Shown here piece by piece: positions 51,166 through 60,177 of a stretch of 64,000 bases of DNA. Numbering within the stretch: position 1 is the first letter of the stretch; each line of letters starts with the position of its first letter. The notes under the pieces are model-generated. The model saw only the letters and a program-made list of their open reading frames with translations, made no database searches and was not told the origin of the DNA. The DNA comes from CAZQFV01 sp964592645 (lineage in GTDB: Bacteria > Chloroflexota > Chloroflexia > DTKN01): contig CAZQFV010000006.1 of the NCBI GenBank assembly GCA_964592645.1, positions 98,810 to 162,809 on the forward strand. Direction: 5' to 3'. Both the position numbers and the translations under genes were made by a program.

Positions 51166-52194
51166 ATGGCCGAAGCAAACCCGACCCACGACGAATGGCG
51201 CGGACTCTACCAGGCGGCGATCCAGTTGAAGGAAATCGCCCCCTGGGAGTGGATGACAGAGACGGACATCTTTGGCGTGCAGAACCCCGAGACGGACGAG
51301 TTGGGCTTTGTCAGTCTGATGGGGATGCGGAGGCAGCACCTGGCCCTGGCGCTCTACCTGGGCGTAGAAGGGCTGTCCCGCTTCTGGAGTTTCCAAGAGA
51401 TGGCGGACAGCGCCCCTGCCGAGACCCTGTTCTACATCCCGCACCTGCAGGCCTCTTTTGAGAACCGCAACGATCTGAGCGAACCGGATCGACGGTTGAT
51501 CAGAGAGTTGGGGCTCCAGTTCCGCGGGCGACAGGCGTGGCCGGCCTTTCGCAGTTTCCGCCCCGGGTTCTTTCCCTGGTCGCTAGAGGCGCCCGAAACC
51601 CATTTCCTGACCCACGCGCTGGAACAGGCCGTCGAGATAGGGCGGCGGTTCAGGGAAAACCCGCGCCTCCTGCCCTCGCCCGAAGGGGGCCGCTTCCTGG
51701 TACGCGTGCCGCACAAAGAAAAGGGAACGCTGAGCTGGATGGACCAGGTCATCACGTTACCGCCGCCCGAACAGCGACACATCCCCGTGATGGTGGATGA
51801 CCAGTCGCTGCAGGTGCTGCGGCGACTGCCGCGCCGCCAACTTGCGGCCGAGGTGGACTTTTTCTTCCTCCCGGCGCACATCGGCGAAAGGGGCGAGCGC
51901 CCTCGCCTGGCCCACGTGCTGCTGGTGGTGGAAAGCGACAACGGCTTTGTCCTGGGCAGCGAACTGCTGGAGATGAAATCGAGCGAGGAGGAAATGTGGG
52001 GATGTATCCCCGCAGCACTGCTGCGCCTCCTGGCTCGGAACCAGGTCCGCCCCTCGCAGCTCCGCGTCCAGTTGCCCCTGTTGGCCAAGGTGCTCGATGT
52101 ACTGGCGGAGGAGATAGCGTTGCCGGTTCGGCTGGTCGCCCATATGCCGCGGCTCGAGGAGGCCAAAGCATTTATGCTGCGGTCGTTTTCTTGA
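51166..52194 (+). CDS. Hypothetical protein (DUF7309/DUF6930-like)
   Basis: The 342-residue soluble protein is not assigned to a characterised family. The N-terminal block WRGLYQAAIQLKEIAPWEWM and DIFGVQNPETDELGFVSLMGMRRQHLALALYLG resembles a conserved domain of unknown function found beside a second one (LPRRQLAAEVDFFFLPAHIGE, LAHVLLVVESDNGFVLGSELLE). No catalytic motif, membrane helix or signal peptide is visible. The ATG at 51166 has weak ribosome-site support (GAGGG 10 bases upstream). Expression may depend on the duplicated higBA-type promoter just upstream. Confidence 0.6.
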   Translation: MAEANPTHDEWRGLYQAAIQLKEIAPWEWMTETDIFGVQNPETDELGFVSLMGMRRQHLALALYLGVEGLSRFWSFQEMADSAPAETLFYIPHLQASFENRNDLSEPDRRLIRELGLQFRGRQAWPAFRSFRPGFFPWSLEAPETHFLTHALEQAVEIGRRFRENPRLLPSPEGGRFLVRVPHKEKGTLSWMDQVITLPPPEQRHIPVMVDDQSLQVLRRLPRRQLAAEVDFFFLPAHIGERGERPRLAHVLLVVESDNGFVLGSELLEMKSSEEEMWGCIPAALLRLLARNQVRPSQLRVQLPLLAKVLDVLAEEIALPVRLVAHMPRLEEAKAFMLRSFS

Positions 52195-52206
52195 CGGAGA
52201 CGTAGA

Positions 52207-52345
52207 ATGCGTATCCTGGCAACGAGACCCTGCCGGAGGATGCGGTGGTGGCTGCGTTGGAGAGCAGGACAGACTGGGCGGATACTTTGCCGTCGTCGAG
52301 GATGACCGCGTCCGCATGGTTCCTCTTCCCGCAGCGCTATCCTGA
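52207..52345 (+). pseudogene. Collapsed copy of a DUF5615 gene
   Basis: The 5' end (ATGCGTATCCTGGC) and the 3' third (GGAGAGCAGGacaGACTGGGC ... to GCGCTATCCTGA) match the intact gene at 52845-53210. About 220 bases of its middle are missing, and the frame is broken. The similarity continues a few bases past the stop (AAAGGCC), so the duplication was larger than the gene. Confidence 0.78.
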
Positions 52346-52442
52346 AAGGCCAGAAGTACGACGAAACGACGGCCTGGGGGTTTTCCCCGGGCTCTCTGTT
52401 GTGCCGGCCATCTGTCGGCAGACCAGAGCGATGAATCGTCCT

Positions 52443-52471
52443 TTGCAGCGCCTTCGAGATCGTAGTATACT
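52443..52471 (+). promoter_or_regulatory. Promoter of the DUF433/DUF5615 pair
   Basis: TTGCAG (52443-52448), 17-base spacer, TATACT (52466-52471). The stretch from 52346 to 52603 has no gene; a GC hairpin without a T-run lies near 52368-52387. Confidence 0.55.
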
Positions 52472-52603
52472 GTATATGGGCGATGTGCCGACGGCCGTGA
52501 CGCCGTGTTGGTGACAACAGGGCGTTCGCTCCAGAGTGAGCTGATGAGCGTGATCGGCAAGTGGGTGACGTGAACCAAGCTGTTGTTCAGCAGGAGGTCT
52601 TTT

Positions 52604-52843
52604 ATGAGCTGGCAAGAGCAAATTGTCCTAGATCCCGGCATCTTGGTTGGGAAACCGGTAGTCAAGGGCACGCGCCTGGCTGTGGAATTCATCATCGATC
52701 TGTTGGCCCAGGGATGGAGCGAGGAGGAAGTGGTGCGCAACTATCCCGGACTGACCTACGAGGACATCCAGGCTTGTCTGGCCTACGCCAGCGCCATCCT
52801 GCGAGCCGAAAGGGTGTATCCGCTGGTCATGATTGAGGCGTAG
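52604..52843 (+). CDS. DUF433 antitoxin-like protein
   Basis: The 79-residue protein is a compact DUF433 domain: IVLDPGILVGKPVVKGTRLAVEFIIDLLAQGWSEEEVVRNYPGLTYEDIQACLAYA. AGGAGG lies seven bases before the ATG, which is preferred to an in-frame start at 52583. Its stop is one base from the next ATG. It is probably the antitoxin or DNA-binding partner of the DUF5615 protein. Confidence 0.88.
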   Translation: MSWQEQIVLDPGILVGKPVVKGTRLAVEFIIDLLAQGWSEEEVVRNYPGLTYEDIQACLAYASAILRAERVYPLVMIEA

Positions 52844-52844
52844 C

Positions 52845-53210
52845 ATGCGTATCCTGGCTAATGAGAACATGCCTGGAGATGCGGTGGTCGCTTTGCGGGA
52901 TCGAGGTCACGATGTGGCCTGGGTGCGCACAGATGCCCCGGGCAGCAGCGACATCGAAATTCTCGAGCGTGCGCAGCGAGAAGAGCGGATTGTCGTCACC
53001 TTCGACAAGGATTTTGGGGAGTTGGCCTTCCGTATGCGAGTCCCCGCTGCGCGCGGCATCGTACTCTTGCGAATCTCAGCCCCCTCATCTGACTATGTGG
53101 CCAGAGTGGTGGTGGCCGCGCTGGAGAGCAGGGCGGACTGGGCCGGACACTTTGCTGTTGTCGAGGATGATCGCGTCCGCATGGTTCCTCTTCCCGCAGC
53201 GCTATCCTGA
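52845..53210 (+). CDS. DUF5615 PIN-like toxin
   Basis: The 121-residue protein is an intact copy of the family: RILANENMPGDAVVALRDRGHDVAWVRTDAPGSSDIEILERAQREERIVVTFDKDFGELAF. The Asn/Glu pair near the N-terminus and the Asp-x-Asp near residue 63 are the presumed metal-site residues of the PIN-like fold. GAGG precedes the ATG. It is the only full-length DUF5615 gene of the three in this region. Confidence 0.88.
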   Translation: MRILANENMPGDAVVALRDRGHDVAWVRTDAPGSSDIEILERAQREERIVVTFDKDFGELAFRMRVPAARGIVLLRISAPSSDYVARVVVAALESRADWAGHFAVVEDDRVRMVPLPAALS

Positions 53211-53668
53211 AAGGCCGAAAGCGCGGCGCAAGACGGCTCCATAAGATCCAGCGCATCGTCTATCGCGACTATCTCCTCGATCGCGCTCATCGCGGCGAAC
53301 TCCTTCAAGATGCCGGTCTCGTACTGGCCGGACAGGACCCCGCCCAGGTTTACGCCCGCCTCCAAGCCTTCTGCCAGAAGTGGCAAGAGCAGGAACCCCG
53401 CAGCGTGCGCTGCTTCTTGCGCAACTTCGGCCGCTGCCTGACCTACTTCCAGGTCGAAGGATTCGAAACGCTCCAATTCGCCCGCACCACCAGTCACGCC
53501 GAACGCTTGATGCGCGAGTTGCGGCGCAAGGTCCGGCAGCTCGGCCCGCTGGTAACCGACATCGGAGCAGAGGCAGCCCTGGGGCTCCTCTTTGCTCGAC
53601 TAAACGGACGCCGGTGCGATCAGCCCTGGCTCTCGCCACGGATGAAGGCAACCTTGGAGGTAGCATGA
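53207..53668 (+). pseudogene. Transposase C-terminal fragment
   Basis: An open frame without a credible start runs from the DUF5615 stop region to 53668. Its end reads FARTTSHAERLMRELRRKVRQLGPLVTDIGAEAALGLLFARLNG, resembling the C-terminal part of mutator/ISL3-like transposases, where T-T-x-x-x-E-R precedes a basic helix. The catalytic first Asp residues are absent. The family assignment is tentative. Confidence 0.5.
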
Positions 53669-53712
53669 GTCCATCCTGAATAGATCATACACTACCATGT
53701 GCCCCAGCTTTC

Positions 53713-53741
53713 TTGACGCCCCTCCGATTCGGGCGTATAAT
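53713..53741 (+). promoter_or_regulatory. Promoter of hdrA-mvhD
   Basis: TTGACG (53713-53718), 17-base spacer, TATAAT (53736-53741). It rules out a start codon at 53697. About 95 bases of GC-rich leader precede the chosen start. Confidence 0.65.
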
Positions 53742-53843
53742 GCACCTGCGAAAGTTTACACAATGCCGCCCGGAGGCCGGAGCGCTCGCCGTTTCCGCCC
53801 GGCCGGGAGGCTTGAAGAAAGCGGCCTGTCCGCGGAGGTCCCC

Positions 53844-56800
53844 TTGGAAGAAGTCGTCCCTGTCGAAAAGGTCGGCGCTGTCCTGGTGGTCGGAGGCGGC
53901 GTAGGCGGCATGCGTGCCGCCTACGACCTGGCCGAGGCCGGCCTGAAGGTCTACTTGGTCGAATCCACCCCCGCCCTGGGCGGCAAGATCGCCCAGCTTG
54001 GTTTTATGTTCCCTTCCCACGACTGCGTGCTCTGCCGCGGCACCGCCGAGCACGGCTACGGCTGCACCCGGCCCACCATCTCCTATACCTTTCTCGACCA
54101 CAGCACCCACCCCAACATCCAGGTGATGACCCTCACCCAGGTGCGGGGCGTCGAGGGCCAGGCCGGGAACTTTACCGTGCGCCTGCACCACGCCCCGCGC
54201 CATGTCGATATCACCCGCTGCACCTCCTGCGGCGAGTGCGCCAAGGTCTGCCCGGTGGAGCGGCCCAGCGAGTTCCAACTGGGCATGGGCAAACGCAAGG
54301 CCGTCTACAAGGTCTCGCCGCGCACCGCGCCCGACGCCTACCTCGTCGACAAGGGGCCCTACTGCGAGGGCTGCAACAAGTGCCAGGAGATCTGTCCCAC
54401 CGGGGCCATCAACCTGAACGAGGAGCCCTGGGAAGAGACCCTGGCCGTCGGCGCGATCATCCTGGCCCCCGGCTTTACCCTCTACAACCCCATGCTGAAC
54501 GAGGAGTTGGGCTTCGGGCGCTATCCCAACGTGGTCACCTCCCTGCAGTTCGAGCGCCTGGTCAGCCGCTCCGGCCCCACCGAGGGCGCCACCCGCCGGC
54601 CCTCCGACGGCCGCCCTCCCAAAAAGATCGCCTGGCTGCAGTGCGTCGGCTCGCGCGGCCAGGAGCACAACTATTGCTCCTCCATCTGCTGCATGTACGC
54701 CACCAAGGAGGCCGTCCTGGCCCGCCAGCGCGACCCCGAAACGGAATGCCGCATCTTTATGATGGACGAGCGCACCTTCAACAAGGAGTATAACGCTTAC
54801 TTCATCCGCTCGCGCGACCTCTACGGCGTACAGTACGTCCGCTGCCGCATCAGCAACATCCGCGAAGACCCCTCGACCCACGACCTACTGATCCACTACA
54901 TAGACCCCCAGGGGAACCTGCAGCAGGAGCGCTTCGACCTGGTGGTGCTCTCGGTAGGCTCGGAACCACCGCTGCAAGCGGTCGCCTTGGCCCAGGAGTT
55001 GGGCATCGAGTTGAACGAGTACGGTTTCTGCCGCACCGGCAAGTTCACCCCCGTGGACACCAGCCGGCCGGGCATCTATGTCGCCGGCGCCTTCTCCAGC
55101 CCCAAGGAGATCGCCGAGACCGTCGCCGAGGCCAGCGCCGCCGCCGCCGCCTGCATGGAGTTGCTGGCCGACGCCCCCCGGCCCGGCAACGGGCACGAGT
55201 CCTATCCGGAGGAGCGCGATGTCAGCGCCGAGGAGCCCCGCATCGGCGTGCTCATCTGCCGCTGCGGGAAAGAGATCTCCAGCGTGATCAGCACCACCGC
55301 CGTGAACCGCTACGCCCGCACGCTGCCCAACGTGGTCCGCGTCGAGGAGATCGACTACGCCTGCATCGGCGATGCCCTGGAGGTCATCGCCCGGGTCATC
55401 CGCAAGGAGAACCTCAACCGCGTGGTCATCGCCGCCTGCAGCCCGCGCACCCACGAGGCCTTTTTCCAGCGCGCGCTGCGCATGGCCGGCCTCAACCCCT
55501 ACCTGCTGGAGATGGTCAACCTGCGCGCTATGTGCGCCTGGACGCACCGCGAGTCGCCGCGCGCCGCGACCCGCCAGGCCCGCGAGATGGTGCGCGTGGC
55601 CGTGGCCCGCGCCCGCCGACTGGAGGCCGTCCACCGCACCCCCGTGGGCGTGACCAAACGCGCCCTGGTCATCGGCGGGGGGATGTCGGGCATGCACGCC
55701 GCCCTGACCATCGCCGCCGCCGGCTGCCCCGTCACGCTGATCGAACGCAGCGATGTCCTCGGCGGCCACGTGCGTTATCTCTACTCCACCGCCGAGGGAG
55801 CCGACCCCCAGGCTTACCTCTTCTCGCTGGTCCACCGTGTGCTCCAGGAGCCCCTGATCACCGTGCTGTTGGACAGCGAACTGCTGCACCACGAAGGGTT
55901 CGTCGGCAACTTTCGCTCCCGCATCGCGGTGCACCGCAGCGACCCGGCCCGCCGGCACATCGAGGAGGTCGAGCATGGCGTGACGATCGTCGCCACCGGC
56001 GGGCAAGAGTTCCACGGTTCGGTCTATATGCTGGGGCAACACGAACAGGTCATGACCCAACAGGAGTTGGAACGGCTTATCCTGGTCAACCCCGGGCGGA
56101 TCGCCCAGATGGACACCTTTGTGATGATCCAGTGCGTCCGCCCTCCCGACGCCGCCTACGACTACTGCAGCCGCATCTGCTGCACCAACACCGTGAAGAA
56201 CGCCGTGCGCATCCGTCGCCTCAACCCCAAGGCGCGTATCTATGTCCTGTACAAAGACCTGATCACCTACGGCTTTCGCGAGCAGTACTACACCGAGGCC
56301 CGCAGCCAGGGGGTGGTCTTTGTCCGCTACGACGAACAGCACCCGCCGATCGTCGAAGCGGTGGACGGCCGGCTCCAGGTGCGCATCACCGACCCCTCGC
56401 TGGGCGATGAACTCCTGTTCCGGCCCGATGTGCTGGCCCTGAGCATGAGCATCGAACCCGACCCCAGCGCCATCCGCCTGGCCGAGATGCTCGGCGTGCC
56501 GCTCTCGCCGGAAGGCTTCTTCATGGAAGCGCACATCAAGCTGCGTCCGATCGACTTTTTGCGCGAGGGCATCTTCCTCTGCGGAATGGCCCACTATCCC
56601 AAGTTCATCGAAGAAGCGATCGCCCAGTCCCAGGGGGCGGCCGGCCGAGCTCTGACCATCCTTTCCCGCGATACGCTGGAGGTCGGCGGGGTTGCCGCCG
56701 TCGTCGACCCGGAAAAGTGCGTCGGCTGCCTGACCTGCGTGCGCGTCTGCCCCTTCGACGTGCCGGTGGTCTTGCCCAGATACACCGGCGTGGGGGGCAT

Positions 56801-56966
56801 CCGGGGAGCGGCCTACATCGAAGCCGGCCGCTGCCAGGGCTGCGGCACCTGCACCGGCGAATGCCCGGCCAAGGCCATCCAACTGACGTTGTACCGCGAT
56901 GAACAGGTCATGGTGCCGGAGATGGCCGTGCTGGGAGCATGGCTGCCCGACGAGCGCGAGGAATAG
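53844..56966 (+). CDS. Double HdrA-like FAD/iron-sulfur oxidoreductase
   Basis: The protein has 1040 residues from a TTG at 53844, with GGAGG eight bases upstream; an ATG at 53763 has no ribosome site. Module 1 has the FAD loop VVGGGVGGMRAAYDLAEAG, ferredoxin motifs CTSCGECAKVCPVE and CEGCNKCQEICPTG, and CVGSR...CSSICCMYATKEA. Module 2 begins with the HdrA N-segment (IGVLICRCGKEISSVI, VVIAACSPRTHE), then a second FAD loop VIGGGMSGMHAALTIAAAG. It ends with KCVGCLTCVRVCPFDV and RCQGCGTCTGECPAKA. That gives two flavins and at least four [4Fe-4S] clusters. HdrA proteins bifurcate electrons between ferredoxin and a disulfide or other acceptor. HdrB/HdrC are absent nearby. Confidence 0.92.
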   Translation: MEEVVPVEKVGAVLVVGGGVGGMRAAYDLAEAGLKVYLVESTPALGGKIAQLGFMFPSHDCVLCRGTAEHGYGCTRPTISYTFLDHSTHPNIQVMTLTQVRGVEGQAGNFTVRLHHAPRHVDITRCTSCGECAKVCPVERPSEFQLGMGKRKAVYKVSPRTAPDAYLVDKGPYCEGCNKCQEICPTGAINLNEEPWEETLAVGAIILAPGFTLYNPMLNEELGFGRYPNVVTSLQFERLVSRSGPTEGATRRPSDGRPPKKIAWLQCVGSRGQEHNYCSSICCMYATKEAVLARQRDPETECRIFMMDERTFNKEYNAYFIRSRDLYGVQYVRCRISNIREDPSTHDLLIHYIDPQGNLQQERFDLVVLSVGSEPPLQAVALAQELGIELNEYGFCRTGKFTPVDTSRPGIYVAGAFSSPKEIAETVAEASAAAAACMELLADAPRPGNGHESYPEERDVSAEEPRIGVLICRCGKEISSVISTTAVNRYARTLPNVVRVEEIDYACIGDALEVIARVIRKENLNRVVIAACSPRTHEAFFQRALRMAGLNPYLLEMVNLRAMCAWTHRESPRAATRQAREMVRVAVARARRLEAVHRTPVGVTKRALVIGGGMSGMHAALTIAAAGCPVTLIERSDVLGGHVRYLYSTAEGADPQAYLFSLVHRVLQEPLITVLLDSELLHHEGFVGNFRSRIAVHRSDPARRHIEEVEHGVTIVATGGQEFHGSVYMLGQHEQVMTQQELERLILVNPGRIAQMDTFVMIQCVRPPDAAYDYCSRICCTNTVKNAVRIRRLNPKARIYVLYKDLITYGFREQYYTEARSQGVVFVRYDEQHPPIVEAVDGRLQVRITDPSLGDELLFRPDVLALSMSIEPDPSAIRLAEMLGVPLSPEGFFMEAHIKLRPIDFLREGIFLCGMAHYPKFIEEAIAQSQGAAGRALTILSRDTLEVGGVAAVVDPEKCVGCLTCVRVCPFDVPVVLPRYTGVGGIRGAAYIEAGRCQGCGTCTGECPAKAIQLTLYRDEQVMVPEMAVLGAWLPDEREE

Positions 56967-56971
56967 CCACC

Positions 56972-57388
56972 ATGGAACAGGAAAAACCGCCCGAGATCAC
57001 CGTCTTCACCTGTATCTATTGTGGCTACACCGCGGTCGATATGGCCGGCACACTCGGACTACAGTACCCGGCAAACATCAAGGTGGTCAAGCTGCCTTGC
57101 ACCGGCAAGATGGATACCCTGTACATCCTCAAGGCCCTGGAGCAGGGCGCCGATGCCGTGATGGTCGTGGCCTGCACCAAGGGGACCTGTCACCACCTGG
57201 AAGGGAACCTGCGCGCCGAGAAGCGCGTCGGCCGGGCCAAGCAGATCCTGGATGCCATCGGCCTGGGGGGAGAGCGGGTGGAGATCGTCTTCGTCACCGG
57301 GTCGCAGGGCTATTCCTTCGCCAACGCCGTGGCGCAGATGACCGAGCAGGTGCGTAAGCTGGGCAGAAATCCCCTGAAGCGCGTTTGA
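56972..57388 (+). CDS. MvhD/FlpD-like iron-sulfur protein
   Basis: The 138-residue protein fits the hydrogenase iron-sulfur subunit family (PF02662): FTCIYCGYTAVDMAGTLGLQYP, VVKLPCTGKMDTLYILKAL, VVACTKGTCHHLEGN. The cysteines bind a [2Fe-2S] cluster that links HdrA to its electron donor (hydrogenase or formate/F420 dehydrogenase). It starts six bases after the HdrA stop; no donor enzyme gene follows. The pair may take electrons from NADH or from another complex encoded elsewhere. Confidence 0.92.
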   Translation: MEQEKPPEITVFTCIYCGYTAVDMAGTLGLQYPANIKVVKLPCTGKMDTLYILKALEQGADAVMVVACTKGTCHHLEGNLRAEKRVGRAKQILDAIGLGGERVEIVFVTGSQGYSFANAVAQMTEQVRKLGRNPLKRV

Positions 57389-57413
57389 CAACCGCGGCAA
57401 CCTATAATATGAT
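57385..57413 (+). promoter_or_regulatory. Promoter of the lipoprotein/GT-C-like unit
   Basis: TTGACA (57385-57390, overlapping the mvhD stop), 17-base spacer, TATGAT (57408-57413). A TATAAT also occurs five bases earlier but with poor spacing. Confidence 0.6.
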
Positions 57414-57452
57414 ACCGGCGCCGCTCGATACACGACTCGACCGAGGTGAGGA

Positions 57453-57662
57453 ATGGTCCGTAGACTTTTGCCAGTTTTACTGCTTGTCCTGCTGCTCCTG
57501 CTCACCGTACTGTTGTCGGCCTGCGAGGAGGCTACCACTCCCCAGCCAACGGCGGTTTCGCAGCCTCCTACCGCCGCTCCGCCCGTGACCAGGCCGACGA
57601 CTCCCCCGCTGGCCCCGGCCACGCGGCTCCCCGGCTATCCCACGCCGATCGGTTACCCCTAG
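57453..57662 (+). CDS. Small Pro/Thr-rich lipoprotein
   Basis: The 69-residue protein has a signal peptide of almost pure Leu/Val and a lipobox LLSAC (Cys at residue 24), followed by a Pro/Thr/Ala-rich tail ending PGYPTPIGYP. After lipid attachment only about 45 residues would remain outside. GAGGTGAGG precedes the start. The function is unknown; its composition resembles the small membrane protein at 21488. Confidence 0.7.
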   Translation: MVRRLLPVLLLVLLLLLTVLLSACEEATTPQPTAVSQPPTAAPPVTRPTTPPLAPATRLPGYPTPIGYP

Positions 57663-57669
57663 TCGCCAG

Positions 57670-60177
57670 ATGCCGCGCGCCGGCCAGGCCCGCCCACGGA
57701 TACTCGAGCAGCTCACGCGCATCGCGGGGCTGCTCGTTCTCTGCCTGCTCCTGGGCGGCTGCGTGGAAAAGGCCGACGGGGCGGCCACCCAGCGCCAGGC
57801 CTTCGCGCCGGCCGGCGACCTCTACGGCCGGCACACCGTCGGCCAGACCTTTGTCCCCAGCCGCGACGGCCTCGACCGCGTGGAGGTGCTGCTGGTCGAC
57901 TACGGCGCCGAAAGCGGCCGCTCCAGCGCTCCCCTGGAGTTGTTTCTCTGCCGGGACCCAACCTGCGACGACGTGGTCACCCGCACCGTGGTCCCACCGG
58001 AAGAGATCGCCCACAACCGTTCCTTCTCGCTGCGTTGCCCACCCCAGCCCGATTCGGCCGGCCGCGCCTACACCCTCCTGGCGGCCGCCCCCCAGGCCCC
58101 GGACCCCGCACGGGTCACCCTCTGGGCCCACCCCGCCGACTACTACCCCGACGGTTTCCTCCTCATCGACGGCCGGCCGGCTCCCGGCGACCTGAACTTC
58201 TGGACCTTTTACCAGGTCGACGCCGCCCGCCTCTCCCGCGACCTACTGGCGCAGGCCGCGGCCGGGCTGGGCCAACTGCCGGCGCTCCTCCTCCTGTTCC
58301 TGGCCCCCGGCTACCTGCTGGCTCGGCTGCTGCCGCGCTCCCGGCACGAGGACATCCTGGACATCCTCGGCACCTGCCTGGCGCTCAGCGTGGCTGTCGT
58401 CCCCGTCTTTTTGCTGCTCCTCTCCCTCCTGGGTCCCCTGTTGAGCGGGCCGGCCGTGCGCTGGGGCGGCGGCCTCCTGGCCCTGCTGACCCTGGCGCTC
58501 CTGGCCTGGGACCTGCGGCGCGGAAGTTGGCGCGGCTTGAGCCGGATCTCCTGGCCCGCCGGGCTGGCCTTCCTGGGCATCGTGGGCATCGGCCTGACCC
58601 TGCGCGCCGTGCATGCCCTGGACCTGGGAGGCCCCATGTGGGTGGATGCCGTCCATCACGCCACCCTGGCCCGGCTGATCGTCGAGCGCCAGGCCATCCC
58701 CGGCGACTACCGGCCCTACGCCGAGGTCGCCCCGGCCACCTACCACTTTGGATTCCAGAGCATGGTGGCCCTGCTGCACCAGCTGAGCGGCGCCTCCTGG
58801 CCCTCCGCGCTGCTCCTGCTGGGGCAGGCCCTGAGCGGGCTGACGGCGCTGCCGCTGTACACGCTGGGCAAACGCTGGGGGGGAAGCCGCTGGGCCGGCC
58901 TCTGCGCGGCGGCCATTCCCTCGGCCCTGTCGCTGCTGCCGGCTTACTATGTCTCCTGGAGCCGCTACACCGAGCTGGCCGGGCTGCTGCTGCTGCCCGT
59001 GGCCGCCGGGCTGCTGGAGCGCTGGCTGCTCCAGCGGCGCCGGCACTGGGGCCTGGGAGCGGCTACCGCGGTCGCCCTGGCCGGCTCACTCGTGACGCAC
59101 CTGCGCGTGGCCGCCTTCCTGTTGATCCTGGGGCTGCTCCTGCTGCTTCAAGCCACGTGGGAGTGGCGCTACCGCCGCATCGCCGAGCCCTGGGCGCGGG
59201 CCCTGCTCGCCGGGCTGGCCGCCGCCCTGCTCACCTGGCCGTGGCTGGGGCCGACACTGCTGCACCTGGCCCTCCCTGCGGCCCAGGCATGGCCGCTCGT
59301 CGAGGAGACGCTCTCGCTCTACTACCCGCTCTTTGGCCCCGGTCGCGCGGTCACCCCGCTGATCGCCGCGGGCGCCATCCTGGGCCTCCCCTGGCGGCGG
59401 CACCGGACCCTGCTCCTGGCCGCCTGGGTCGCGCTCATGGTCGTCCTGGCCAATCCCGGCCTGGTCGGGCTGCAGGCGGGCGGGCCGATCGACCTCCTGA
59501 CCGGCTGGCACCTGGGCGGGATCGTGGACGACACGGCCGTGGCCATCGCCCTGTACGTCCCCCTGTCCCTGGCCGCGGCGCTGGCCGGGGGCGGGCTGGC
59601 CCGGCTCGTCCGCTGGGGCGGCCGGCGGCTCTTGGGGCGCGCCGCCGGGGAGGGAGAACGCCGGGCCCCTTGGTGGGGGCGGGGTTGGCGCTGGGCGGCA
59701 GCCGCCATCCTGTTGGCCGCCTGCGCCTGGGGCGCCCATGACCTGCGCCAGGTCGTCAACCCGAGCACGGCGCTGCTGGCCCCGGCCGACGAGCATGCCA
59801 TCGCCTGGATCGCCGAGAACACTGCCCCCGGGGACCAGTTCCTGATCAATGCCTACGAGTGGCTGCCCCACGTGTACGCCGGGATGGATGGCGGCTACTG
59901 GATCACGCCCCTCGCCGGCCGGCCGACCTGGCCACCCCCGGCCCTCTACGGCCTGGGCACCGCCGAGTACATCCGGCGGGTCAACGACCTGCTGGCGCCG
60001 GCCATGGCCAGCGCCGGCGGCGAGGAGCTGCTGCCGCTGCTGCAGCGCTCCGGGATCGACTATGTCTACCTGGGCCGCTACGGGGGGCCGCTGCAGCCGG
60101 AGAAGCTGCTGGCCAACCCCGGCTTCCGCCTGGTCTACCAACAGGAAGGGGTGTGGATCTGGGCCGTGGTGAAGTAA
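57670..60177 (+). CDS. Large GT-C-like integral membrane protein
   Basis: The protein has 835 residues. The N-terminus carries a signal-like helix ending in LLGGC, a possible lipobox. A beta-rich extracytoplasmic domain (about 37-190) follows, then about 12 helices (about 195-690). A soluble C-terminal domain comes last (about 700-830, HAIAWIAENTAPGDQFLINAYEWLP). The loop DLGGPMWVDAVHHATLARLIVERQAIP after the fourth helix, with an acidic residue facing outside, is the pattern of GT-C-fold glycosyltransferases that use polyprenyl-phosphate sugars. No family name can be given. The ubiA-like gene at 5409 might supply such a donor. The start lies seven bases after the lipoprotein stop with no clear ribosome site. 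Confidence 0.7.
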   Translation: MPRAGQARPRILEQLTRIAGLLVLCLLLGGCVEKADGAATQRQAFAPAGDLYGRHTVGQTFVPSRDGLDRVEVLLVDYGAESGRSSAPLELFLCRDPTCDDVVTRTVVPPEEIAHNRSFSLRCPPQPDSAGRAYTLLAAAPQAPDPARVTLWAHPADYYPDGFLLIDGRPAPGDLNFWTFYQVDAARLSRDLLAQAAAGLGQLPALLLLFLAPGYLLARLLPRSRHEDILDILGTCLALSVAVVPVFLLLLSLLGPLLSGPAVRWGGGLLALLTLALLAWDLRRGSWRGLSRISWPAGLAFLGIVGIGLTLRAVHALDLGGPMWVDAVHHATLARLIVERQAIPGDYRPYAEVAPATYHFGFQSMVALLHQLSGASWPSALLLLGQALSGLTALPLYTLGKRWGGSRWAGLCAAAIPSALSLLPAYYVSWSRYTELAGLLLLPVAAGLLERWLLQRRRHWGLGAATAVALAGSLVTHLRVAAFLLILGLLLLLQATWEWRYRRIAEPWARALLAGLAAALLTWPWLGPTLLHLALPAAQAWPLVEETLSLYYPLFGPGRAVTPLIAAGAILGLPWRRHRTLLLAAWVALMVVLANPGLVGLQAGGPIDLLTGWHLGGIVDDTAVAIALYVPLSLAAALAGGGLARLVRWGGRRLLGRAAGEGERRAPWWGRGWRWAAAAILLAACAWGAHDLRQVVNPSTALLAPADEHAIAWIAENTAPGDQFLINAYEWLPHVYAGMDGGYWITPLAGRPTWPPPALYGLGTAEYIRRVNDLLAPAMASAGGEELLPLLQRSGIDYVYLGRYGGPLQPEKLLANPGFRLVYQQEGVWIWAVVK

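Noticed and set aside
53697..53843. Upstream extension of the HdrA-like protein to an ATG at 53697
   Set aside because: It lies before the promoter at 53713-53741, so it could not be on the transcript; the TTG at 53844 has a good ribosome site.
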